The translations under genes were made by a program, and so were the position numbers. A stretch of DNA of 64,000 nt, taken from NCBI RefSeq assembly GCF_004345705.1, contig NZ_SLWV01000017.1, positions 1 to 64,000 on the forward strand, in the 5' to 3' direction. Numbering within the stretch: position 1 is the first letter of the stretch; each line of letters opens with the position of its first letter. Source of the DNA: Marinisporobacter balticus (lineage in GTDB: Bacteria > Bacillota > Clostridia > Peptostreptococcales > Thermotaleaceae). The notes beneath the pieces are model-generated. The model was not told where the DNA came from and searched no databases. It saw nothing but the letters and a program-made list of their open reading frames with translations. Of this stretch, positions 43,834-52,439 are shown one piece after another.

Positions 43834-44475
43834 ATGAAAGTACTAATAACTGGATTTACTCCTTTTGGAGGAGAAAAAATAAATCCATCTTTTGAAGCAG
43901 TAAAACGATTAGATGATACAATTGGTTCTGTAACCATTATTAAAAAAGAAATTCCAACAGTTTTTAAAAAATCTATTCAAATGCTCGAAAAATACATCCA
44001 AGAAGAAAAACCAGACGCAGTTATATGTGTAGGTCAAGCTGGCGGACGTTTTGAAATGAGTATTGAAAGAGTTGCAATCAATCTAGATGACGCACGAATT
44101 CCTGACAATGAAAAAAATCAACCTATAGACCAGCCTGTATTTGAAGATGGTGAAAATGCTTATTTTTCAAACCTTCCTCTAAAAGCAATGGCAAAAAAAA
44201 TACAAGAAAATCATATTCCAGCTGTGGTTTCTAATACCGCAGGTACCTTTGTATGTAATCATTTGATGTATGGTTTGATGTATCTTATTCATAAAAAATA
44301 TACGAATATAAAAGGTGGTTTTATCCACGTTCCATACATTCCTGATCAGATTTTAGAGAAAAAAGGGGTACCTTATATGACGCTTGAAGAAATTATCAAA
44401 GCGTTAACTTGTGCCATTGAAGCCCTTGTAGAAAATGATACGGATATAAAAATAACCCTCGGGGAAATTTGTTAA
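43834..44475 (+). CDS. pcp: Pyroglutamyl-peptidase I (pyrrolidone-carboxylate peptidase)
   Basis: The 213-residue cysteine peptidase removes N-terminal pyroglutamate from peptides. The GFTPFGGEKINPSFEA opening, the catalytic glutamate region (GQAGGRFEMSIERVAINLDDARIPDN, Glu near 80), the catalytic cysteine in SNTAGTFVCNHLMYGL (near 141) and the catalytic histidine in GGFIHVPYIPDQ (near 166) are all present. Length is normal. It follows the DUF969/DUF979 relic by 23 nt and has its own AAGGAG. The loss of the presumed transporter pair upstream suggests it now acts on endogenous or otherwise imported peptides. Confidence 0.96.
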   Translation: MKVLITGFTPFGGEKINPSFEAVKRLDDTIGSVTIIKKEIPTVFKKSIQMLEKYIQEEKPDAVICVGQAGGRFEMSIERVAINLDDARIPDNEKNQPIDQPVFEDGENAYFSNLPLKAMAKKIQENHIPAVVSNTAGTFVCNHLMYGLMYLIHKKYTNIKGGFIHVPYIPDQILEKKGVPYMTLEEIIKALTCAIEALVENDTDIKITLGEIC

Positions 44476-44506
44476 AAAATCTACCTTCCCCCAAATATGA
44501 AAACAA

Positions 44507-44515
44507 TGCTATAAT
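44507..44515 (+). promoter_or_regulatory. Extended -10 promoter for the Crp/Fnr gene
   Basis: TGCTATAAT matches the extended -10 form TGnTATAAT 35 nt upstream of the start codon; no consensus -35 is present at the right distance. Confidence 0.5.
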
Positions 44516-44550
44516 ATATAAAAATAGCATCAAATTTTGGGGGAGTTTAC

Positions 44551-45237
44551 ATGTTCAAAGAATTATTTGATAAAACACTTCAAGATGAAATGACTTCTTT
44601 TTTTATCAATCACTTATCAACGCTTGGCACAAAGCACCACCTCGATAAAGGTCATGAGATAAATCATGACAATGCAGACAACATCTATATTGTGGTAAGT
44701 GGTTATTTAAAAGAAGTTTTATATAGTACGGATGGAAATGAAATTTGTTTTTTCAGACTCCCAAACGGAACCATCTTTGGAGAAATGGATTACTTTGATG
44801 GCTATCGAACTTGTGTCATCGTAAAAGCCTTAGAAAATAGTGTGCTCTCAATCGTCAATCGAGACATTTTAGAAAAAGAATTAAATAAAAATCCTAAGAT
44901 CTATGTTTATTTTCTTCATAGTATTATCAGAAAATACAGACTTATCATGTTAAAAATAGCTGATGATGCTTTTAATGATTCATTAGGTAAAATGGCCAGT
45001 ACCCTTTTAAGATTTACTGCACTTCAAGAAGGTTCTTTAAAAGAGCCTGTCTTCATTGATAAAAAATATATTCCAACCCATGAAGAATTGGCTAAATATC
45101 TAAACTGTTCTAGAACGACTGTAACTAACGGATTAAATTATTTCAAAGAACAAAATTATATTGATATTAAAAACAAAACCATTATAATCAATGACTGCGA
45201 AGGATTAAAAAAACATGTGAAATCCATCTATGATTAA
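44551..45237 (+). CDS. Crp/Fnr-family transcriptional regulator
   Basis: The 228-residue protein has an N-terminal cyclic-nucleotide-binding-type jelly roll (about 20-125; NIYIVVSGYLKEVLYSTDGNEI and PNGTIFGEMDYFDGYRT), a dimerisation helix (about 125-150) and a C-terminal winged helix with THEELAKYLNCSRTTVTNGLNYFKE (about 172-197) as the recognition region. No N-terminal cysteine cluster of the Fnr type is visible and the Crp cAMP pocket arginine motif is not conserved, so the ligand is unknown. It has GGGGGAG before its ATG and an extended -10 promoter. It may regulate the neighbouring pcp region, but this is conjecture. Confidence 0.9.
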   Translation: MFKELFDKTLQDEMTSFFINHLSTLGTKHHLDKGHEINHDNADNIYIVVSGYLKEVLYSTDGNEICFFRLPNGTIFGEMDYFDGYRTCVIVKALENSVLSIVNRDILEKELNKNPKIYVYFLHSIIRKYRLIMLKIADDAFNDSLGKMASTLLRFTALQEGSLKEPVFIDKKYIPTHEELAKYLNCSRTTVTNGLNYFKEQNYIDIKNKTIIINDCEGLKKHVKSIYD

Positions 45238-45471
45238 AGCCCTCCTCATGTGAACGATGCTGATATTTAATTTCTTTTTGATTTGTTTACATTTTTATTT
45301 GTTTATGTATTGAATAGACATTATTCATATATAAAACAATAATACTAAACTACTTTGCCACCTTGTACTCTTCCCATAAGCAACTACCTTAAATAACTTT
45401 ATCCATTCTTCAAATTATGCACATACTGAATGAAATACAAGTAAATGTAGTTACATATATTTCAACCTTCA

Positions 45472-45515
45472 CCCAACAAAAAAACTGATCTAAATAAGAC
45501 CAGTTTTTTGTTGGG
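45472..45515. terminator. Terminator between the Crp/Fnr gene and the DNA glycosylase gene
   Basis: CCCAACAAAAAAACTG pairs with CAGTTTTTTGTTGGG with a single bulge and a 13-nt loop. It is close behind the glycosylase stop on the minus strand. Confidence 0.7.
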
Positions 45516-45530
45516 GGTGGCTATATCGTC

Positions 45531-46016
45531 TTACACTAAGTTTTTTATACGTTCCCACGCTTTGATCTTTTCTTCTAGCCGTTGCGTATTTGCGGGGCTA
45601 GTGGATGGTAGTTGAAAATATTCCAAATTAGATTTGAGATCAAACCCAACATATTTTTTGAAAGAATGATATGCTTTCGTTCCATTAAAAGATACATATT
45701 TTAAATTAGGATACCTATTGAAGAAACCCTCAAAATCATTTGCTGTTTCATTTTTAATTTTAGAATCTAAACTTCCTTCTCTTTCACAGTTCTTTAATAC
45801 ATCCCAAAGTGCGATATTATGTTTAAGAAGAAAACTTTTTTTCTCATTATAATCATCACTTAACACCTCACCAAAAATGAGATAGATCATTTTCCAAAAC
45901 TGATTTCTTTTAAACGCATAATACTGTTGTTGTTTTAAAGATTCTTCTCCAGGCATAGAACCTAAAATAACAAGTTTGCATTGACTATCTACTATCGGCT
46001 CAAAACAACGAATCAT
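45531..46016 (-). CDS. DNA-deoxyinosine/hypoxanthine glycosylase (uracil-DNA glycosylase superfamily)
   Basis: The 161-residue protein has the uracil-DNA-glycosylase superfamily fold with the features of the hypoxanthine-DNA glycosylase group: motif 1 LGSMPGEESLKQQQYYAF (about 18-36), a following RNQFWKMI helix, and motif 2 LPSTSPANTQR (about 137-148). It would excise deaminated adenine (hypoxanthine) from DNA; activity on uracil is weak or absent in characterised members. The ATG at 46016 follows GTGGAGGTG. Together with ogt 3 kb away it makes a small cluster of base-damage repair genes, though they are not in one operon. Confidence 0.88.
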   Translation of the reverse strand: MIRCFEPIVDSQCKLVILGSMPGEESLKQQQYYAFKRNQFWKMIYLIFGEVLSDDYNEKKSFLLKHNIALWDVLKNCEREGSLDSKIKNETANDFEGFFNRYPNLKYVSFNGTKAYHSFKKYVGFDLKSNLEYFQLPSTSPANTQRLEEKIKAWERIKNLV

Positions 46017-46231
46017 CTATTCACCTCCACATTTAATTCAAATCTAGCCATTTTTTTAAAGTAATTATTTTTCTTTTTTCATGATATAATTATTTCAAAA
46101 AATACATACCCATTATATCATTGTTTAAAATACAATATGATTTTGCATAAAATACCTGTCATAGGTATCTTTATATTATTTCATTAAATACGTATGTGTA
46201 TTTAATTTTCTTCAAAGTTTTATACAAAATC

Positions 46232-46267
46232 AAAAAAATCATCTACACGCAAGTAGACGATTTTTTT
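46232..46267 (-). terminator. Terminator of the glutaminase-symporter operon
   Basis: AAAAAAATCATCTAC pairs with GTAGACGATTTTTTT (one C-A mismatch) around ACGCAA. It follows the symporter stop codon on the minus strand, with a T7 tract. Confidence 0.85.
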
Positions 46268-46286
46268 CTTTAATCCCGCTATTATT

Positions 46287-47720
46287 TTAAGCTTTTTTAA
46301 ACGCTGCTTTGCTTGACGTTTCCCAACATTCAACATTTTTAAGTCCAGGAATACTATCTGCATAAAATACAGGATCTTTTCCTTCTTTCTTTTGTTTTGC
46401 ATAGTCCTTTAAGGCTGCAAAAGCAATTTTTCCAAGCATTGCAATAGCAATTAAGTTAATAAGTGCCATCATTCCCATAAATAGATCTGCCATGTCCCAA
46501 ACGATTTGGATTGAAGATACAGAACCCCATAAAACCATTAGCGATACAGCTGTTCTATATGCAAATAACCATACTTTACTTCCATTCATAAACTCAATAT
46601 TTGATTCTCCATAATAGTAATTTCCAACAATAGAGCTAAATGCAAAAAGTAAAATACAAAAAGCAACAAATGTATTTGCCCAACCCCCAACTTGAGAACT
46701 CAAAGCTGTTTGTGTAAGCTGAATCCCTGTTAAATCTCCGGTTTTGTAAGCACCAGATAATAAAACAACAAACGCAGTCGCACTACAGATTAATAATGTA
46801 TCTGTAAACACCCCTAAAGTTTGAATCAAACCTTGCTTTACAGGATGTGTTACTTCTGCTGTTGCAGCAGCATTTGGGGCACTTCCCATACCTGCTTCAT
46901 TTGAAAATAGTCCTCTTTTAATCCCTTGCATAAGGGCTACACCCATTCCTCCACCCACAGCTTGCTTCACTCCGAATGCACTGCCAATAATAAGCTTAAA
47001 GATTGCTGGAACTGCCGAAATATTTTTAATGATTACAAATGCAGCAACCAATACATACGCTGTAGCCATAATGGGTACAATTACTTCAGCAACCTTTGCA
47101 ATTCTTTTCACGCCTCCAAAAATGACAATTGCTGTAATTGCCATTAATACAAATCCTACTATCAATCTACTAATGCCAAACGCTTCTTCGAATGCAATTG
47201 TAATCGTATTTGCTTGTGCTGCATTGAATACAAGTCCAAAACATAATGTGATTAGAACAGAAAATAAAAGCCCCATCCATTTCATCCCCAAAGCTTTTTC
47301 CATATAGTATGCAGGTCCACCACGATACCCGTCTTTATCTGGTACTTTATAGATCTGTGCTAAAGTACTTTCAACAAAACTTGATCCAGCGCCAATTAAA
47401 GCAATTAACCACATCCAAAATACTGCTCCAGGTCCTCCAACAGATACAGCAATGGCTACCCCTGCAAGATTTCCAGTTCCAACACGAGATGCCGTACTGA
47501 TACAGAAAGCTTGAAAAGAAGAAATCCCCTTTTTTTCTTTTGAACTAACGGCTTCACTTGCACCTTCTGTAAGAAGTTTAAACATTTCTCCAAAAAATCT
47601 AAATTGTACAAAATTTGTTCGAATCGTAAAATAAGTCCCAAGTCCAATAAGCATAACGATAAGTATACGAGACCATAGCCACGTATTACCTATTCCAACT
47701 ATTGTTGCTAAAAACTCCAT
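46287..47720 (-). CDS. Alanine/glycine(glutamine):cation symporter (AGCS family)
   Basis: The 477-residue transporter has about 11 membrane helices and AGCS hallmarks: STASRVGTGNLAGVAIAVSVGGPGAVFWMW (about 76-105), YRGGPAYYMEKALG (near 133) and RGLFSNEAGMGSAPNAAATAEVTHP (near 270). It cotransports a neutral amino acid with Na+ or H+. It lies 75 nt downstream of a glutaminase gene on the same strand, like glnT next to glsA in Bacillus, which favours glutamine as substrate. Expression is from the sigma-54-type promoter in front of glsA. The ATG at 47720 follows AAGGGG rather far upstream. Confidence 0.93.
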   Translation of the reverse strand: MEFLATIVGIGNTWLWSRILIVMLIGLGTYFTIRTNFVQFRFFGEMFKLLTEGASEAVSSKEKKGISSFQAFCISTASRVGTGNLAGVAIAVSVGGPGAVFWMWLIALIGAGSSFVESTLAQIYKVPDKDGYRGGPAYYMEKALGMKWMGLLFSVLITLCFGLVFNAAQANTITIAFEEAFGISRLIVGFVLMAITAIVIFGGVKRIAKVAEVIVPIMATAYVLVAAFVIIKNISAVPAIFKLIIGSAFGVKQAVGGGMGVALMQGIKRGLFSNEAGMGSAPNAAATAEVTHPVKQGLIQTLGVFTDTLLICSATAFVVLLSGAYKTGDLTGIQLTQTALSSQVGGWANTFVAFCILLFAFSSIVGNYYYGESNIEFMNGSKVWLFAYRTAVSLMVLWGSVSSIQIVWDMADLFMGMMALINLIAIAMLGKIAFAALKDYAKQKKEGKDPVFYADSIPGLKNVECWETSSKAAFKKA

Positions 47721-47795
47721 GAATAAAACACACCCCTTTAAAATAATTTTATTTTATATCCCATATAAATTTATAGGTTTTTAAAATCTTTTGCT

Positions 47796-48713
47796 TTAAA
47801 ATATATTCATCTCTAATTTTTTTGACAATTCTTCCAAAACCTTTGTTCCAGCAATACTGTTTCCACTTTCATCTAGTGATGGTCCTACTACTGCAATCCC
47901 CATTCGTTTTGGAACAACAGTCATAATACATCCCCCAACACCACTCTTAGCAGGTGCACCAACTTTTACTGCAAATTCTCCTGATGCATTATATAAGCCA
48001 CAAGTCATCATGATCGCTTGTACAATTTGGTTTACTTCTTTAGGAATCATCCTCTCATTGGACCAAGGAGCAACCCCTTCATTTGCAATAACAGAAGCAA
48101 TTCTTGCAATATCTTTTACCGTAACCTCAATAGAACATAATTTAAAATAAGCATCTAATACATCTTCTACATCTCTTTCAATAATATTTGCACCCTTTAA
48201 ATAATAAGCAATGGCTCGATTTGTATTCCCTGTTAATTTCTCGGATTGATAAACCTGATAATTCACTTGGATCTCTTGATTATTTGCCATTTTTTTCAGC
48301 ATCTCTTGTACGCGTTCAAACTTCTCAATCCCATTATCCCCAGCAACCAACGATATGCAAGCGATTGCCCCTGCATTGATAAATGGGTTTAATGGCTTAT
48401 GAGAATTTCTCGTTTCTAGCTTTACAATAGAGTTAAATGAGTCAGCAGAAGCTTCTGCACCTACTTTTGAAAATACCTTTTCTTTTCCTTTATCTATCAA
48501 TGCACAAATCAAAGTAAGGACTTTTGAAACACTTTGAATAGTGAATTTTGTTTCAAAATCTCCTGCATAAAATTCATTGCATTCTACATCCATAACATGA
48601 ATCCCTAAAGCATCCCCATTCGCCTTTGCGAGCTCAGGTATATAAGAAGCTACCGTTCCTTGTTTTGTCCAAATCCTATTGTTTTCAACGACTGCATTCA
48701 ATAATTTTTCCAT
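47796..48713 (-). CDS. glsA: Glutaminase A
   Basis: The 305-residue glutaminase is of the serine-dependent, beta-lactamase-like fold. It hydrolyses glutamine to glutamate and ammonia. The catalytic SxxK is in FTIQSVSKVLTLI (near 61-64), with NPFINAGAIACI (near 109), the YQVYQSEKLTGNTNRAIAYYL segment (near 155) and GVGGCIMTVVPKRMGIAVVGPSLDESGNS near the C-terminus (about 262-290). The length is typical. The ATG at 48713 follows GGGAG. It is the first gene of a two-gene unit with an AGCS symporter, so imported glutamine would be deamidated at once to supply ammonia and glutamate. The upstream region holds a sigma-54 promoter and repeated activator-type sites. Confidence 0.96.
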   Translation of the reverse strand: MEKLLNAVVENNRIWTKQGTVASYIPELAKANGDALGIHVMDVECNEFYAGDFETKFTIQSVSKVLTLICALIDKGKEKVFSKVGAEASADSFNSIVKLETRNSHKPLNPFINAGAIACISLVAGDNGIEKFERVQEMLKKMANNQEIQVNYQVYQSEKLTGNTNRAIAYYLKGANIIERDVEDVLDAYFKLCSIEVTVKDIARIASVIANEGVAPWSNERMIPKEVNQIVQAIMMTCGLYNASGEFAVKVGAPAKSGVGGCIMTVVPKRMGIAVVGPSLDESGNSIAGTKVLEELSKKLEMNIF

Positions 48714-48782
48714 TATTATTCACTCCCTAGAGGTTCCTCTTTCTATCTTTTATGAAGGTTTTATCCTATGAACTCATTTAAT

Positions 48783-48800
48783 ACGCAATTTCCATGCCAA
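48783..48800 (-). promoter_or_regulatory. Sigma-54 (RpoN) promoter of glsA-symporter operon
   Basis: The minus strand reads TTGGCATGGAAATTGCGT; GG (48797-48798) and GC (48785-48786) are exactly 10 nt apart, as required. The predicted start is near 48772, about 60 nt before the glsA ATG. Confidence 0.8.
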
Positions 48801-48876
48801 TAAAAGATTCGAAGATGCATAATATAATCGTTGGATATGCTTCTTTTTAAATTTTTTAAAAACTTAGCAAAAACAT

Positions 48877-48934
48877 TTTCGTGCGAAACCGCACATTATT
48901 TGTTCGTTTTCGCACGTTATGATCGATTTCGCAC
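48877..48934. promoter_or_regulatory. Repeated TTTCGCAC/GTGCGAAA sites upstream of the glsA sigma-54 promoter
   Basis: GTGCGAAACCGCAC (48881-48894) is a dyad. TTTTCGCAC (48907-48915) and ATTTCGCAC (48926-48934) repeat its half-site in the same orientation with 21- and 19-nt steps, roughly two helical turns. The cluster is 80-135 bp upstream of the -24 element, the usual position for an enhancer of a sigma-54 activator. The GC-rich half-sites stand out against the AT-rich background. They differ from the UAS of the mrp operon. Confidence 0.58.
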
Positions 48935-49050
48935 ACTTATTCAAAATGAAATAGAAGCAGAAAAACGCTATCAATCTGCAAGTGATATGATTAAGAAAAG
49001 TCTACCTTTAAAGTCTTCTAAAAGTAAACTTTTTTATAATATATTTATAT

Positions 49051-50313
49051 TTATTTTAACCTTACATCCGCCGCAAGCTTATGCGCATATAATCCTTCTA
49101 ATGCGCCTAATCTAGATGCAACAGGACCAATTATTTTTAATCCTTCCTTTGTTACCCGTTGATTAGTAACCACCTTTATAAAGGTGCCCACCCAAACGCC
49201 TCCTGTAAAACGTGCTGTTCTCATTGTTGGTAATATATGGTTTGTCCCTGCTACATAATCTCCAAATACTTCTGCTGCTCCTTCTCCAATAAATAGAGAC
49301 CCATAGTTTATAAGCTTAGGAACAACTTTCTCTTCATTTTCTACTTGAATCTCTAAGTGCTCTGGCGCGAGTTTATTCGATAAAGTAATGGCTTCTTCTA
49401 ATGTGTCAATTAGTATAACCTCTCCATTATTCTCCCAAGCCTCTTTTGCAATGGCTGCTGTTGGCAGATCCTTTAGAAAATTTTCCACTTCTTTTATCGT
49501 ATCTTTTCCAACTTTTTCATCTGTACACAAAAGAATTCCTCTTGCTTGTGGATCATGTTCAGATTGTGCCAAGATATCTGCTGCAATAATTCTAGGATCT
49601 GCTGTAGCATCTGCGATCACAACTACCTCACTCGGCCCTGCTAAAAAATCTATGCCTACCACACCACTGACTTGTCTTTTTGCCTCTGTTACATATTGAT
49701 TCCCAGGGCCTACAATCATATCTACAGGCTTTATCTGCTCAGTCCCATATGCAAGAGCTCCTATAGCTTGCGAACCACCCATAGCATATATTTCATTTGC
49801 TCCTGCTATATGCATAGCCGCTAGTGTTGCTGGATGAATAGATTTCGTGTCCTTTACAGCAGGAGAACAGGTAACAATCCTTTTTACACCTGCTACTTTT
49901 GCAGGAATGATCGACATGAGTGCAGAAGATGGCAAAGGATACCGCCCTCCTGGAACATATCCTGCACAAGAGTTTACTGGCATTGCTTTATGCCCTAAAA
50001 ACACCCCCTGCATTACTTCCTGTTCTTCCATATGCTTAAACATTTCTTTTTGTCTTTTTGCAAATTCCTCAATATTTTTCGCTGCAAAGCGTAGATCTTC
50101 AATAGTCGTTGCTTTTACTTCTTTCAAAGCATTTTGAATCTCTTCTTGTGTAATTTGATAACTTTCTCTTTCACAACCATCAAATAAAATATTATATTCT
50201 TTTAGGGCATGATCTCCCTCTTTTCGGATTTTATGGATTATTTCTAAAACACGCCCTTCAACAAGTTTGCTTGTTTCTTCTTTTTTAGGTATTGCTTTTT
50301 TTAACTTTATCAT
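49051..50313 (-). CDS. Histidinol dehydrogenase-family protein, probably not histidine-biosynthetic
   Basis: The 420-residue protein has the HisD fold: YVPGGRYPLPSSALMSIIPAKVAGV (about 117-140), VGPGNQYVTEAKRQV (near 200), GPSEVVVIAD, the catalytic pair in ILAQSEHDP (Glu/His near 250) and FGDYVAGTNHILPT. HisD oxidises L-histidinol twice with NAD+. However, VNSCAGYVPGGRYPL and the C-terminal RFTGGVWVGTFIKVVTNQRV look more like HisD paralogs such as sulfopropanediol 3-dehydrogenase than like classical HisD (usually AxYPSSVLMN and FSSGLSVYDF). No other his gene is nearby. The substrate is therefore left open. The ATG at 50313 follows AAAGGAG. Confidence 0.85.
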   Translation of the reverse strand: MIKLKKAIPKKEETSKLVEGRVLEIIHKIRKEGDHALKEYNILFDGCERESYQITQEEIQNALKEVKATTIEDLRFAAKNIEEFAKRQKEMFKHMEEQEVMQGVFLGHKAMPVNSCAGYVPGGRYPLPSSALMSIIPAKVAGVKRIVTCSPAVKDTKSIHPATLAAMHIAGANEIYAMGGSQAIGALAYGTEQIKPVDMIVGPGNQYVTEAKRQVSGVVGIDFLAGPSEVVVIADATADPRIIAADILAQSEHDPQARGILLCTDEKVGKDTIKEVENFLKDLPTAAIAKEAWENNGEVILIDTLEEAITLSNKLAPEHLEIQVENEEKVVPKLINYGSLFIGEGAAEVFGDYVAGTNHILPTMRTARFTGGVWVGTFIKVVTNQRVTKEGLKIIGPVASRLGALEGLYAHKLAADVRLK

Positions 50314-50648
50314 TACGCTTCACTCCTTTATCGCAATAAAGTATAGCTATAAGTATACCATAAAATAATCAATAAAAAAACTACCTTCTTTTCCCGATAA
50401 AAATAATCCCAACAAATAGTATACCATTATTTACATTCAATAGAAGCTTTAACTATACATTCATATTATCTATGGTAACCGTGAAAACCTAAAATCAAAT
50501 TAGATTTCAACTTTATGATTTCCAAATTTTATCACATCCTGTCTTATTATAGAAAAAATCTATAGAATAGAAGCTACCTATAATTTTTCCTTATTTTGGT
50601 ATACACACAAATATATAAGTGTTATAATAATATTTGTTCAGAATACAT
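50314..50648. other. Intergenic region between the HisD-family gene and tRNA-Lys
   Basis: No ORF with coding character was seen. On the minus strand an extended -10 (TGGTATACT, with TATACT at 50352-50357) precedes the HisD-family gene. On the plus strand TGTTATAAT (50620-50628) is the likely tRNA-Lys promoter. The rest is featureless AT-rich DNA. Confidence 0.4.
50620..50628 (+). promoter_or_regulatory. Extended -10 promoter for tRNA-Lys
   Basis: TGTTATAAT is a perfect TGnTATAAT element about 20 nt upstream of the tRNA 5' end; the -35 is not consensus. Confidence 0.5.
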
Positions 50649-50725
50649 ACCCCATTAGCTCAGTTGGCTAGAGCACCTGACTCTTAATCAGGGTGTCCAG
50701 GGTTCGAGTCCCTGATGAGGTACCA
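50649..50725 (+). tRNA. tRNA-Lys (anticodon CTT) with an acceptor-stem mismatch
   Basis: A 77-nt tRNA with encoded CCA. The D stem is GCTC/GAGC, the anticodon stem-loop CCTGA-CTCTTAA-TCAGG (anticodon CTT, reads AAG) and the T arm CAGGG-TTCGAGT-CCCTG. The acceptor stem ACCCCAT/ATGAGGT contains one C4-A69 mismatch and begins with an A-T pair. It stands alone, with its own promoter-like element and terminator. Confidence 0.93.
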
Positions 50726-50727
50726 AT

Positions 50728-50763
50728 AAAAAAGTTCTATTCTTGGGAGAATAGAACTTTTTT
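50728..50763. terminator. Bidirectional terminator between tRNA-Lys and the SulP gene
   Basis: AAAGTTCTATTCT (50731-50743) pairs perfectly with 50748-50760 around TGGG, with A and T tracts on both sides. Confidence 0.88.
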
Positions 50764-50765
50764 TA

Positions 50766-52439
50766 TTATATCATTGTCACCGCTTCTGTAGATGACCCCT
50801 CCTTCATCTCAATCAATCTATTTGCAGTTTCCACTGCTTCATCTATATCTTTGCATATTCGATCTTGTCCAATCATTTGAATAAATCCATAATTTTTTAA
50901 TATTTTTAATGGAGATTCTTGTATTTCCATGATAATTAATTTTGTATCACTATGTTTGCACATATCATATAATTTTTTTAAAGCAGTATATCCAGTCGCA
51001 TCAATAACCGGTACATGCTTCATTTTTAAGATTAACACTTTCGGTGAATCTTCTACCTCTTTGATTACTTGTATAAACTTATCTGCTGCACCAAAGAAAA
51101 AGGGTCCATTAATTTCATAAAATGCGATTTCTGTAGAAAGATCTTTTCTATAAGCAGGAAGCTCATCCTTTATGTCATTTTCTTCTAATAAATATTTAAA
51201 ATCCGTAACATCTGCCATTCTTTTCATAAATAAAAACGCAGCAAGTATCATTCCTACTTCAATGGCCACAACCAAATCTACAAGAACTGTTAGAAAAAAC
51301 GCTACTAAGAAAATCGCAGCATCACTTTTAGGCCCTTTTGATAGTTCTGTAAAAGCATGCCATTCTCCCATATGATAAGCCACCATCATCAATATGGCTG
51401 CAAGAGAAGCCATTGGAATAAACTTAACATAGGGCATCAGAAGAAGCATCATCAATAACAAAGAGATCGAATGGACAATTCCAGAAATGGGTGTTCTTGC
51501 ACCATTTTTTATATTTGCTGCCGTTCTTGCAATAGCCCCTGTTACAGGAATTCCTCCAAATAAAGGTGAAAATATATTGGCTACACCCTGTCCAACCAAT
51601 TCAATATTTGAACGATGGTTTCCTCCAATCATTCCATCTGCAACAACTGCTGATAATAAGGATTCTATACTTCCCAATAAAGCGATTGTCATTCCTGGTA
51701 CGATTAGTGCTTGTATCATTTCCCTATTCATAGTAGGAAAATGGAACTTTGGTAAAGACGAAGATATTTCTCCAAACTGACTTCCAATCGTTGAAACATC
51801 TAATTTTAGTAATAATGTTGAAAAAGTTACTACAATAATTGATACCAATGTAGCTGGGATTTTTTTATTTATCTTTGGCCATAAAATGATAATGAGAATA
51901 GATAAAACCCCTACTATTACTGCTTCCATATTCACGTTACTAAAATTTTTAAAATAAACTGTCCATTTTGGTATGAATTCTGCTGGTACGCCATCTATAT
52001 TTAATCCAAAAAAATCCTTTATTTGAGAAGAAAAAATAATCACAGCAATGCCACTAGTAAATCCAGTAGTAATTGGATATGGAATGAACTTGATCATACT
52101 TCCTAATTTAAAGACACCCATTAAAATTAAAAATATGCCCGCAATTATCGTTGCAACCATCAATCCATCTAATCCATACTTTTGTATGATCCCATAAACA
52201 ATGACTACAAAAGCCCCTGTGGGTCCTCCAATTTGCACCCTACTTCCTCCTAGTAAGGACACAAAAAAACCTCCAACAATCGCAGTAATTAATCCTTTTT
52301 CAGGGGATACCCCTGATGCAATAGCAAGTGCTATAGATAAAGGCAATGCAATAATTGCTACAATAATTCCTGCTGCAAAATCTTTTAAAAATTGTTCTTT
52401 GCTATAATCCTTCAAGCATGTAAATAATTTGGGCATCAT
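50766..52439 (-). CDS. SulP-family anion transporter with STAS domain
   Basis: The 557-residue SLC26/SulP transporter has about 12-14 membrane helices. The family motif ALPLSIALAIASGVSPEKGLITAIVGGFF (about 32-60) and GGPTGAFVVIVYGI are present. It carries a cytoplasmic C-terminal STAS domain (about 435-545; VLILKMKHVPVIDATGYTALKKLY) of the anti-sigma-antagonist fold. Substrates in the family include sulfate, bicarbonate and carboxylates; the sequence does not decide among them. It starts at the first of two ATG codons behind AAGGAGAG. It is transcribed alone, convergent with tRNA-Lys. Confidence 0.93.
   Translation of the reverse strand: MMPKLFTCLKDYSKEQFLKDFAAGIIVAIIALPLSIALAIASGVSPEKGLITAIVGGFFVSLLGGSRVQIGGPTGAFVVIVYGIIQKYGLDGLMVATIIAGIFLILMGVFKLGSMIKFIPYPITTGFTSGIAVIIFSSQIKDFFGLNIDGVPAEFIPKWTVYFKNFSNVNMEAVIVGVLSILIIILWPKINKKIPATLVSIIVVTFSTLLLKLDVSTIGSQFGEISSSLPKFHFPTMNREMIQALIVPGMTIALLGSIESLLSAVVADGMIGGNHRSNIELVGQGVANIFSPLFGGIPVTGAIARTAANIKNGARTPISGIVHSISLLLMMLLLMPYVKFIPMASLAAILMMVAYHMGEWHAFTELSKGPKSDAAIFLVAFFLTVLVDLVVAIEVGMILAAFLFMKRMADVTDFKYLLEENDIKDELPAYRKDLSTEIAFYEINGPFFFGAADKFIQVIKEVEDSPKVLILKMKHVPVIDATGYTALKKLYDMCKHSDTKLIIMEIQESPLKILKNYGFIQMIGQDRICKDIDEAVETANRLIEMKEGSSTEAVTMI

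Noticed and set aside
45238..45470. A small gene or RNA between the Crp/Fnr gene and the glycosylase
   Set aside because: No frame with coding character or stable structure was seen apart from the shared terminator.
48831..49115. Plus-strand reading frame of 94 codons with protein-like stretches (EIEAEKRYQSASDMIKKSLP)
   Set aside because: It crosses the enhancer repeats, has no Shine-Dalgarno, and runs antisense into the HisD-family gene; no family was recognised.
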